From the NCBI GenBank assembly GCA_047833665.1, contig CP181261.1:2170001-2234000 (forward strand): a DNA stretch of 64,000 bases, in the 5' to 3' direction. This document shows, one piece after another, positions 34,867 through 42,839 of the stretch (the stretch's first letter is position 1; every line of letters begins with the position of its first letter). A program made the translations under genes and the position numbers. This DNA is from Caproicibacter sp047833665. Lineage in GTDB: Bacteria > Bacillota > Clostridia > Oscillospirales > Acutalibacteraceae. A model generated the notes under the pieces. It saw only the letters and a list, made by a program, of their open reading frames with translations, did not search any database and had not been told where the DNA came from.

Positions 34867-37167
34867 CTAAATTTCAAGAATAGAGTTGACTTTACCTTTG
34901 ATTTCGTCAAGCCATGCCAGTTTCCTCTCGCACTCTTTGATACGTTGCTCGGCTTTTGCCTTGTCGTTGGCGTAGCTCTCTAATTCCTTAAGTTTGTTAT
35001 CGAGGATTTTGTCAAGGCGTTTGAATTCACCATCAAAATATTTGGCAATCTTGTTTGCTTGCTGCAGTGCATATAAAAGAGCTGCGGAACCATTGTTAAA
35101 TAAACTCTTTTCGATTGGCATGAAAAAGTTGCGTACCATTTCAGAGGCGTCGACAAATTCAACAGTCTTGTATTTTTGACGGTAGTAACCTTTTTCTTGG
35201 AACCACGTCCACGGCTTGTACCATTTCTTGTCTGTATTTTTAACCCATTCCTTACCATCTTCGACACGCTTTTCTCGAATGAACTCCGCTAATTGGAAGT
35301 TTTCAGCATTCACGCTTCCGCCCATTAACTTCAAAGGATCAATTTTTGCACCGTTAAAGCCATCTATGTTGATGTCCTCAGCCAACCCTTCCAATTTTTT
35401 CTTGTATTCTTCAAGCAATGCTTCGCTTGTTTTAATAAGAGTTGTTCTAATCAGGTCGTCCAGTTCCGACTCAAAATATGGCTCTAGACTTTCTGCAAAC
35501 CGTTTAAGTCTATTGATTTCTATATCAATATCAGCGATATCAATCTCTATATCACGAAAGCTATCAATTTTCTGTGTAATCTGATTTTGGAATTTTTCAA
35601 GAATTCCTTCTACAATTTCTGGCGATTCCTGTTTGACTTTTCGCAAAGCTGTGTCAACAGCAACTTTGAATTTCTTTGCTGATTCACCATCATCAATTTT
35701 CTTGCGAATTAAAGCAATTTGCTTTGACAGTTTCTCATTCTCGTCACAGTTTTTCGCAAGTTCACGCTTGGTTTTCTCATAACAATCCACTTCGTCCAGT
35801 TTATGGATAAATGTATCCACAATGTTCTTAATCTTTGCCGTCTTAGCATACTTTTGCACATACTGGCGAATCGCAGCTTCCAACGATGGAATGCCTGTAT
35901 GTATGAGGGCTTCATCATAGATGGCATTTTCACTTTTGCTTGCTTTTGCTTTAGTTAATTGTAGCGCGATATCGTTGCGAATACCGGTGGGTAAGGGTGC
36001 GTAAGTTTCAAAGTGCATGGTTTCGTTTCGATTGAGTTTTCTAGCCTTTACATACGCTTCGTCTCTTGTGTCCTCATCAACATCTGCACCGCTTGTGATA
36101 AGACGAAAATCGAGGGCTGGCAGCGCGGCAGCGGGAAATAAGTTCGGGTTGTCAATACCGTGCGTTTTCAGATACGCACGCACGCGTTCCAAAGTCTGTT
36201 CCGTATCGCCATCTTCTTTCTTGCGGCCATCAAGTTTATTGATGACAAAGATAAAACGGTCTTTGGACTGCTTGCCGCCGACAGACATGCTCTCGGCTAC
36301 GCGTTTGAGCAAGGTGTAGTCGTCATCTGTACCGAACTCGCCTGTCATAATATAAAGGACCAATGCTTTTGATGATTTGCTGAGAAATTCGCTTTGCACT
36401 TTTTTGTGGTGCGGGTCGCGGGAGTTGTTCGGTCCGGGTGTGTCAATCAGCACGAGCGATACGTCCTCGGATGACACAAACGGAATATTTCCTTCAGCTC
36501 GTATTTCAGACACGTTTTCATCAGCGTTCAGCCGTTCCATTGTAGAATAGTTTAACGCTTCGTGCGTTTCTGTGAGCTGTCCCTCTTTATTGTAAACTTT
36601 GGCTTTCCACGGCACGTCCTTGTCATTGGTATCTTTTATCCTCGTAATGATTGCCGTACACGCCTCTTGTTTGGAAGGCATCAGTTTAGTACCGAGCATA
36701 GCATTTATCAGTGTGGATTTGCCGGCGCTCATCGTCGCAACAACGCACACCTCAAAATCTTTGCTTTTTGCATGTTCAAACGCACTGATAATTTGCTTGT
36801 CACGCAGTTCGTCAAACGGTCCCTCTTGAATTTCCTTAAACACATTATCAATCAAGGCTTCTTTGTCTGCCGTTTCTTTAGCGGGCTTATGTTCAAGCTT
36901 GAAGGTCAGCTCATGCCGTTTTTGAGCTTCGGTAAAAGCAGATTTTAAATCCTCATAGTCGAGCAAAGTGCCATGAAATGTCACTTCAAATTCCGTATCG
37001 TTATACTCATCGATCAGAATACGCGGCAAATCTTCTACCCATTCTTGCAAGTGTGTGCCTTTGGCGGCTTTTTCGCCAAGTTGGCTGTTTTGCGCTAATT
37101 GATTACCGTCTACTGTAATTTCAGTTTCAAGTTTATAAGGATTGTATTTTATAAAGACTTTTTTCAT
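34867..37167 (-). CDS. Dynamin-like GTPase, large (766 residues)
   Basis: A 90-residue N-terminal domain (KYNPYKLETEITVDG) precedes a dynamin GTPase domain: G1 ATMSAGKST at 144-152, G2 threonine at 171, G3 DTPG at 242-245, G4 NKLD at 310-313. The rest is long helices and coiled coil (about 440-560 and 690-760), with a Trp/Lys-rich segment (KKWYKPWTWFQEKGYY) near 640 that may touch membrane. No obvious transmembrane helix. Bacterial dynamins bend, fuse or protect membranes, and some act against phage. The ATG overlaps the stop of the smaller dynamin gene by 4 bases, which suggests a hetero-oligomer as in paired bacterial dynamins. Confidence 0.88.
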   Translation of the reverse strand: MKKVFIKYNPYKLETEITVDGNQLAQNSQLGEKAAKGTHLQEWVEDLPRILIDEYNDTEFEVTFHGTLLDYEDLKSAFTEAQKRHELTFKLEHKPAKETADKEALIDNVFKEIQEGPFDELRDKQIISAFEHAKSKDFEVCVVATMSAGKSTLINAMLGTKLMPSKQEACTAIITRIKDTNDKDVPWKAKVYNKEGQLTETHEALNYSTMERLNADENVSEIRAEGNIPFVSSEDVSLVLIDTPGPNNSRDPHHKKVQSEFLSKSSKALVLYIMTGEFGTDDDYTLLKRVAESMSVGGKQSKDRFIFVINKLDGRKKEDGDTEQTLERVRAYLKTHGIDNPNLFPAAALPALDFRLITSGADVDEDTRDEAYVKARKLNRNETMHFETYAPLPTGIRNDIALQLTKAKASKSENAIYDEALIHTGIPSLEAAIRQYVQKYAKTAKIKNIVDTFIHKLDEVDCYEKTKRELAKNCDENEKLSKQIALIRKKIDDGESAKKFKVAVDTALRKVKQESPEIVEGILEKFQNQITQKIDSFRDIEIDIADIDIEINRLKRFAESLEPYFESELDDLIRTTLIKTSEALLEEYKKKLEGLAEDINIDGFNGAKIDPLKLMGGSVNAENFQLAEFIREKRVEDGKEWVKNTDKKWYKPWTWFQEKGYYRQKYKTVEFVDASEMVRNFFMPIEKSLFNNGSAALLYALQQANKIAKYFDGEFKRLDKILDNKLKELESYANDKAKAEQRIKECERKLAWLDEIKGKVNSILEI

Positions 37168-38474
37168 AAACTTCCTCCAAAAAGTATTTTTTCCAGGCCG
37201 TAAAGCCCACTTTTCTTGCTCATTTGGATAAGTTCTGAGTCATTTGCATTGCTATGTACTCCATCAACATATTTTGACAGATCATACTCCGCTCTGCTGA
37301 ACTTCTTGACAAACAAGTCGTAATCATCCTGTTCGTCTTCTGTCATTTGTTCTCCGTTTGCCTTTAGTTTAATAAGAAAGGCAAAGTAGGATGAAAGCGG
37401 ACAAATCAGCGGCTTTTTGAATCCTATGTTGCATAAATCTTTTTTCACTCCTTCAATGCTTTCTTTTATGGAATCGTCCGTACTCTTGAAGTCATCAAGT
37501 TTATTGAGCACGAACACTACCTTCTCTTCAGGTACATTTTCAAACACCCATTGCAGATGTACCTTTTCTTCATCTGTTCCAAGTTTGTTGGCGTTTAAAA
37601 TGTAGATAAGAGTATTATAGCGTTCCTCTTTCAACGCTGTTCGTGTAATCTTCCTGTGCTGTCGGTTTATTGCGGAGTTGACCCCCGGTGTGTCAATAAT
37701 GCAAACGCGATTAATGGGAACGGTTGTCCGAAAATATGATGCGACACTGCTTACCATTGAACGGTCGACATTTGCGAGATCATTATAGTTTGCATTAAGA
37801 TTGAGCGACGATGTGAACAAATGAACGGTATTATCTTCGAAAAGCTTATTATAGAGGTAGCACAGGTTTCCTGTACAGGCTTCCTGCGATGTCCTTGTCA
37901 ACGGTTTGCCGATAATTGCGTTTATCAGTGTTGACTTGCCGGCGCTCATATTTGCAGTCACGATAAAGCGTGTTTCTGACTGCGACGCAAACCTTTTGTT
38001 AGATCGGAATTGTTTGACTAATTCAGCAGTAAAGGCTATTTTTGTCGGAATCTGCTCGTCGGTAAATAACGCGGTCAGTAAAACGTCTAACTGAGCAATT
38101 TGCCGCTTATTCAAATACCCTTTAAGGCAATCTGCTCCTCTTCGGATTTTACTTTCATCAAGAAGAATCAAAGCGATATCGCAAAGCAGCCAATAACGAT
38201 ACTTCTTCCTCCAAGGCCTTATTCTGCTGTTGATGACAGAGCGAACGACACCTTCACGCTCTTTGTCGGTCAATTTGAGGTCTTTAGCGTTGCCGGTTAA
38301 AAAAGTACAATACTGTGCAAGTCGGCCATCGGTATACACATCATGGTCCGCACATTTCCTGATAAGCGATTTCAGTGCGATAAAATATTGCATTTTTAAT
38401 TTCGGCTTAGCTTTTTTCATAGGATGAGCTTCAAGTGTAATTGCTTCTATAAAATTTGGACAATGAATAGTCAT
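37164..38474 (-). CDS. Dynamin-like GTPase, small (436 residues), first gene of operon
   Basis: An N-terminal helical domain of about 165 residues is followed by G1 TANMSAGKST (173-182), a G2 threonine near 201, G3 DTPG at 261-264 and G4 NKLD at 324-327. It stops soon after the GTPase fold, so it lacks the long helical stalk of the larger partner. GAAGGTGC lies 10-18 bases before the ATG at 38474. The G1 and G3 motifs match those of the neighbour, but the flanks differ, so this is an ancient paralogue rather than a recent duplicate. Probably works with the 766-residue GTPase. Confidence 0.87.
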   Translation of the reverse strand: MTIHCPNFIEAITLEAHPMKKAKPKLKMQYFIALKSLIRKCADHDVYTDGRLAQYCTFLTGNAKDLKLTDKEREGVVRSVINSRIRPWRKKYRYWLLCDIALILLDESKIRRGADCLKGYLNKRQIAQLDVLLTALFTDEQIPTKIAFTAELVKQFRSNKRFASQSETRFIVTANMSAGKSTLINAIIGKPLTRTSQEACTGNLCYLYNKLFEDNTVHLFTSSLNLNANYNDLANVDRSMVSSVASYFRTTVPINRVCIIDTPGVNSAINRQHRKITRTALKEERYNTLIYILNANKLGTDEEKVHLQWVFENVPEEKVVFVLNKLDDFKSTDDSIKESIEGVKKDLCNIGFKKPLICPLSSYFAFLIKLKANGEQMTEDEQDDYDLFVKKFSRAEYDLSKYVDGVHSNANDSELIQMSKKSGLYGLEKILFGGSL

Positions 38475-38925
38475 ATAGCTTATAGCACCTTCATTTTTCT
38501 TGATTCCAAAACTGCAATCATTCGGTAAACTTAAATTTTAACCTTTCATATTCAGTAATTGAAACGCCTTAGTGCCACTATAGTTAATTTTATAATCCAA
38601 TATTTTCCGAAACTTTATCCAACCTAAATTATATTGTAAATAATTAGGGTGGACAGAAATTGGGATGCTTTCATCTTTTCGGAAAAATGCCACATTGTAC
38701 AAATAGAATACGTTACCTACTTTCCAGTAAGTAGGTAAATATAAAACCACCGTGTTGAAAGGTTAAAATTTCTTATAATTATACCAAAAAATTGTAAATT
38801 ATGCTAGTAAGAAAGTCGACTTTTATCCTTTTTTAGCATAAACAGTCGAAAAAAAGGTTCCGCACTAGTGTCGCAGCGCGGGATCAACATTTAATTTCCA
38901 GCAGAATACTTATTTTACATCTTTC
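38475..38925. promoter_or_regulatory. Leader region of the dynamin/HerA operon
   Basis: On the minus strand, TGGTATAAT (extended -10, 38786-38778) is the best promoter candidate. A perfect 10-base inverted repeat, TTACCTACTT and AAGTAGGTAA with a 6-base loop, lies at 38713-38738 just downstream of it and could be an operator or hairpin. A 70-codon minus-strand frame (38750-38538, GTG start) has no ribosome binding site and no recognised relatives. Confidence 0.4.
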
Positions 38926-39055
38926 AATTTATTGTTTCACGACATCAAACTTCGCATTTTTCACATATTCAATGATTCAACAAAAAATGGAGCAGCCTAG
39001 CGCCGCTCCATTTGGTATTTCCGTTTTGAGTAACCCTAACTATTGACATAGAACC
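38926..39055 (+). mobile_element. Right-end remnant of an ISL3 element
   Basis: Matches the last 130 bases of the element at 54442-55823, including the hairpin around AATGGAGCAGCCTA and the terminal CTATTGACATAGA, with about 20 percent differences. No left end nearby. Confidence 0.75.
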
Positions 39056-39531
39056 CATTAATTTAAACATATAAAATCACCGTCGCCTTCACGGTTCCTT
39101 AAAAATTAAACACCACTAGAGTAAGCCTTGAAGTTTGAGGTAATGTGGTTACAACATCTGTCATTTTAAATTTCTTTTCAATAAAATGTATTTATCAAAA
39201 CAGCAATATTACTGCACCTGTGCACCGATATGTATATATTGCCGTAATGACCCTTCTAAAATTAAAGCCATATAACTCTTGACTTGTGAAAGATGATTGT
39301 AGTATTATTCTTATAAATCAATTAGGCATCCTAATAATACTATATTTGTAATATAATGTCAATCAAAGATGTAGCAGCATTAAGATGCTTCATTTTTAGG
39401 ATACCATAACTATTGATATATGATATAAAATCCTTTTTGCCTATTCGTGACGTCCCAATATTGTGAGTTGTCACAAAAAGCCCTACTAACTTGTCTTTAT
39501 GTGTAGAAGGCAAAATAAGGGAGGTTTTCTT
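39056..39531. other. Non-coding stretch before the secreted-protein pseudogenes
   Basis: No gene. An inverted repeat TAGTATTATT...AATAATACTA lies near 39300-39345. The last 20 bases hold GGGAGG at about 39520, the ribosome binding site of the next frame. Confidence 0.5.
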
Positions 39532-39816
39532 ATGATTTAAAAAATTATTTACTTTACAGCGAGTACTCTAATTGTTTGTTCGGGCTTATGTCTTGCTCTG
39601 GCCGCAAGCACACCCAAGCTGCTTAAAAGACCTTTGTCAATATATGCTAATTATGTGTACATAAATAGGACGCACAACACTTTAAATATTTCCAATGGAA
39701 CAGCTTATATCTTCGAATATGTGCAAAGGACAACTTATAAAACGGAAATTTATGTGAATAACAAATGCAACAAATCGGGTCTGTATATATCTACGGAGAA
39801 TATAAACATGCATTAA
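39532..39816 (+). pseudogene. Small secreted protein with nonsense codon 3
   Basis: GGGAGG precedes ATG-ATT-TAA; the frame then runs open for 91 codons: KIIYFTASTLIVCSGLCLAL (a clear signal peptide) and a mature part of about 70 residues with LSIYANYVYINRTHNTL and NKCNKSGLYI. Changing the TAA to AAA would give MIKKIIYF, a normal signal start. The native protein is unknown, small and secreted. Downstream neighbours are also damaged. Confidence 0.65.
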
Positions 39817-39841
39817 AATGAATTAATTAGGAGGTATTAAA

Positions 39842-40548
39842 ATGTCAAAGAAAAAATGGTAAGTTTAATTTTGACCTGCGCGCTATTTGTGACCATTTCT
39901 ATTCCGGCATTTGCAGTGGACAATTCTGATCTGAAAACAAGTCATTCGACAACAGATAGTACTGGTTTTATGCAAGGGCAAGAAAATCTTGAATATTATC
40001 TCGCTGCATATAATGCCCTTTATAAAAGACCTACTTATTTGTATGATGCTGCATCTGTATCACAAGCTGACGTGAATACATACTATGCGGCGCTTCAAGG
40101 TATTAACGATGAAACCTTTGATGACTATTTTGAAAGTGTTAGATGGATAACAAGAGATGGTGTAGTATCGTTAAGTATCCAGCCGACATATTTACTTACT
40201 GGTGCTGCTAATCCTAATGGAAATGTACTCATAGCAAGGGCATTTCACGCTTTTTCATGATTGGAAGATCGGTTCTCAAGTGACTATAAGTAGGATCATA
40301 CTGATTCTATGGCGGCACAATTCCATTGTCATGTCTTACTGGCGGGAGATTTCAAGACTCCTTGGAAAATCGAACCTTTTAGGACAGAATCCAATTTAAT
40401 GAAAGTTATGGCCGCAAAATGCAATCCCGGTGGTGGAAGCGTGGATGAATTTCTGTATCTTCTGCCTATATATTATTGTACTAAATCGGCTGTTGCACAG
40501 TTGTCACTTTGCAACAGCTTTCATGTGCAGAGGAAGTGGTTAATTTGA
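39842..40548 (+). pseudogene. DUF2599-like secreted protein with frameshift and two nonsense codons
   Basis: GGAGG precedes ATG 39842, but after six codons (MSKKKW) a stop follows. Adding one A to the A6 run joins it to the frame MVSLILTCALFVTISIPAFA, a signal peptide. The mature part has YFESVRWITRDGVVSLSIQP, then TGA (40258) and TAG (40291) in frame, then AAQFHCHVLLAGDFKTPWKI and EPFRTESN...KCN. The order W-x-x-RDG-x-x-SLS, QFHCH, WKIEPFR, KCN matches the DUF2599 domain as I know it. Three independent lesions make it a pseudogene. Confidence 0.75.
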
Positions 40549-41303
40549 AAATTAATAGGTATATAACACTAATATGTACAGTCATAATATGTAGCTTTTC
40601 TTTTATATCCTGTAGTGCAAAAACTCAGGACGTAACAGAAAAAACAGAATCCAATACATTTATTTCAATCGATAATATAGATTTTTTTGATACAGCAAAA
40701 GATGTATATGTATACTTTGGCAGACCAACATGTCCGGATTGTCAGAAATTTGAGTCAGGACTCAAGCAAGTTATGAATGAGACTGATATTCCTGTTTACT
40801 ATTTTAACACGTTGTATTGGAAAGACCATAAAAGGTATAATGAAATCTTAAAAAAATACCATATTACGGCGGTTCCTTCACTCGTAAATATTCAATCAGG
40901 TAACCATTATATAACTTTGGATTTGGAACATTACAGTAATTCGGATAATAGTCAAAAAGAAATTAAGGATTTTCTTAGTAATTCAAACACTGCTTCAAAC
41001 AATAATTTATTTGATACAATTATTTATTATTGTACGGCCTTTTTATGTTTTAACTTAATCTTGATTATTATTCGCAGGATAAAATTGAAAACTGTAGATA
41101 TACCCATTATGCTAATGAACTCCGCTTTTATATTATTTACTTCTTTGTTAAGTATCTGGCAAGAAGGAATCTATTTGGATCAATATAATTTGTCTGGGAA
41201 CGGCTATTCCACCGTCTTGGTTTTGGTTAACATAGCACTTTTCGTGGTTATAGTGATTCTTTCTCTGCTGCACAATTATAAGTTCCCAAAGGATACATGT
41301 TGA
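40545..41303 (+). CDS. Thioredoxin-fold lipoprotein, bacteriocin-transport-accessory type
   Basis: About 252 residues from TTG 40545, which follows AGAGGAAG; an ATG at 40509 lies inside the previous frame without a site. An N-terminal signal ends in FISC, a likely lipobox. The thioredoxin-like domain has VYVYFGRPTCPDCQKFESGL, where the GRPTCPDC active site and its surroundings are typical of PedC/BrcD-like accessory proteins that form or fix disulfides in secreted bacteriocins. Three C-terminal membrane helices follow (about residues 155-245), which is more than those small proteins have. Intact although both upstream genes are broken; it may have served the Cys-containing secreted proteins encoded there. 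Confidence 0.75.
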   Translation: MKINRYITLICTVIICSFSFISCSAKTQDVTEKTESNTFISIDNIDFFDTAKDVYVYFGRPTCPDCQKFESGLKQVMNETDIPVYYFNTLYWKDHKRYNEILKKYHITAVPSLVNIQSGNHYITLDLEHYSNSDNSQKEIKDFLSNSNTASNNNLFDTIIYYCTAFLCFNLILIIIRRIKLKTVDIPIMLMNSAFILFTSLLSIWQEGIYLDQYNLSGNGYSTVLVLVNIALFVVIVILSLLHNYKFPKDTC

Positions 41304-41386
41304 GGCTGGACCAGTTGCAAAATGAATAAAAATTTAAAATTCCGGTGCAAATTCAGCTCTGCAACACCTCCAGTGACAAATGCCTC

Positions 41387-41590
41387 TCACTCCCCCATCT
41401 TCTTCTCCGGATTCAAATAAGGCAGAGGGTCAACAGCCTCACTATTGACTCGAATCTCAAAATGACAGTGAGATCCGGTGCTGTCGCCGTGTTGCCTACC
41501 AGTGCGATAACATCTCCCTTTTCCACTTCATCCCCTTCGGAGACAAGCAGCTGACTGCAGTGAGCGTAAAAGGTATACAATTTCCAGAAC
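41387..41590 (-). pseudogene. C-terminal remnant of an M23 peptidase
   Basis: Minus-strand translation gives WKLYTFYAHCSQLLVSEGDE, VEKGDVIALVGNT and, after a one-base frame change, GDSTGSHCHFEIRVNSEAVD and PLPYLNPEKKMGE with a stop at 41387. This is the end of a LytM/M23 domain with its HxH motif. The N-terminal part is missing. Confidence 0.7.
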
Positions 41591-41679
41591 CTAAGCTTTT
41601 CCTAATATCCCGGCAAAATCGGGAGTTTTCATGTGATAATAAAATATCGTATAAACAACCGATAAATTCAGTGTTGATA

Positions 41680-42412
41680 AGGACCTGCGGACATTTTATT
41701 GGACGATATGGCTAATCCCATTTTGATTCTATATTCTGCTGGACTTAAATCTCCAAGAGATATTTTGATTCTCGGATCCCGATACCATACCATGTAAGCT
41801 TCAATCTGCTGCATAAAATCCTCTACTGTGTTCCCTTGCCAAGAACGATCATGCCGATTAAGCATACGATTCACCAATTGTGCGTATGGTTTACAGCTAA
41901 TGTTCCATGCTACCGGCATACCATCATAGCAGTTAATAACGGGAGACAGATATAATCCTCTAAAGATGCAGCTTTTCCTTCTCTCTGTTTCCCTCTATTT
42001 CGCTCATTGGATAAATTCATTAACGCTGCAGCACCTTTCTGGATGTATTTACGCCGCCGGTTATATATACTTGCTGTGCTATATCCCACTTCATTTGTTA
42101 CTGATTGCACATCTTCTTCCAACTCAAAGCAACGGTGTAAAATCTCAAGCTTTCATTCTATAGGTGGATGGCAAGGGTGCTCCGGTTTATGATATCCACA
42201 AAAGGTGCTGCGGTCTTTCGGCAAGGTTCGTTTTCGATTGATCCGGTTGTATAGCGTTTGCCTGCGTGCCGGATATCCCCAAATCGTTATTGTTTTTGTT
42301 ACCGATCTCGTTTCTTCATAAACCTCCGGGGCTTTGCGATATTCTTCTCTGAATACATCCTCTATCTCCTTTCTGAGTGTATTCAGTCCAACTTTTTGTC
42401 CGCACGCCCCTA
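41680..42412 (-). mobile_element. Internally deleted copy of the IS3-type element
   Basis: Inverted relative to the copy at 51821-54370. It begins with that element's right end (CCTGCGGACATTTTATTGGAC) and ends with its left end (AGTCCAACTTTTTGTCCGCA). About half of the transposase sequence is deleted and the remainder is interrupted. Confidence 0.8.
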
Positions 42413-42414
42413 GG

Positions 42415-42583
42415 TTCTTATTTCCACGCCTACAACGCCTACCAAAACGCCTACTTCAAATTGCTTTTTGATTCCGATTTGTTCCGCTACATTCCAAATC
42501 AATATACGGCAAAACCCGCATGAACACTGGATTTTTCAGTATTCATGCGGGTTTTAAATATGGTGGAGATGACGAGAATCGAA
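42415..42583 (-). repeat. Copy of the ssrA 3' end and downstream flank
   Basis: These bases repeat, almost exactly, 54395-54441 plus 55831-55956: a GCCTACAACGCCTACC segment, the ssrA terminator hairpin, and the last 20 or so bases of tmRNA ending at GAGAATCGAA. The copy at ssrA is interrupted by the ISL3 element; this one is not. The 42561-42583 part corresponds to the tmRNA 3' acceptor/T-arm sequence. Confidence 0.85.
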
Positions 42584-42665
42584 ACATCTCTTGGAGGATT
42601 GAGTCCGGCAAAATATAGAATTTAAAATAGGATTAGCCATATAGCCCAATAAAATGTTCGCAGGC
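42584..42665 (+). mobile_element. 3' fragment of the IS3-type element fused to the ssrA copy
   Basis: ACATCTCTTGGAGGATTGAG...AATGTTCGCAGGCC matches the last 80 bases of the element at 54370. The junction falls within GAGAATC, present in both parents. Confidence 0.8.
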
Positions 42666-42747
42666 CTCTATCCACAAACATTACGGAGTTCCAAAGGAAA
42701 TAAAAATTGTGGACATGTTTATACAGTTGCCCTATTGAAAACAATCA

Positions 42748-42777
42748 GCTGCAGTTATCGAAACCGATAACTGCAGC
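42748..42777 (-). terminator. Terminator of the alpha-glucan operon
   Basis: A perfect 13-bp stem, GCTGCAGTTATCG with CGATAACTGCAGC, and a 4-base loop. On the minus strand it is followed by TGATTGTTTTC. It lies 62 bases past the amylase stop. Confidence 0.8.
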
Positions 42778-42839
42778 CTGAGTAGCTCGGGCTATCTGTC
42801 ATATTGAAACCAGAACACATACACTTCTTTAATTACACG

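Noticed and set aside
38538..38750. 70-codon minus-strand frame in the leader of the dynamin/HerA operon
   Set aside because: GTG start without Shine-Dalgarno, and it spans the inverted repeat at 38713-38738. Kept only as a note in the leader entry.
40309..40548. Separate 79-codon gene starting MAAQFHCHVLL
   Set aside because: Same frame as the DUF2599-like pseudogene and completes its domain; it lacks its own ribosome binding site.
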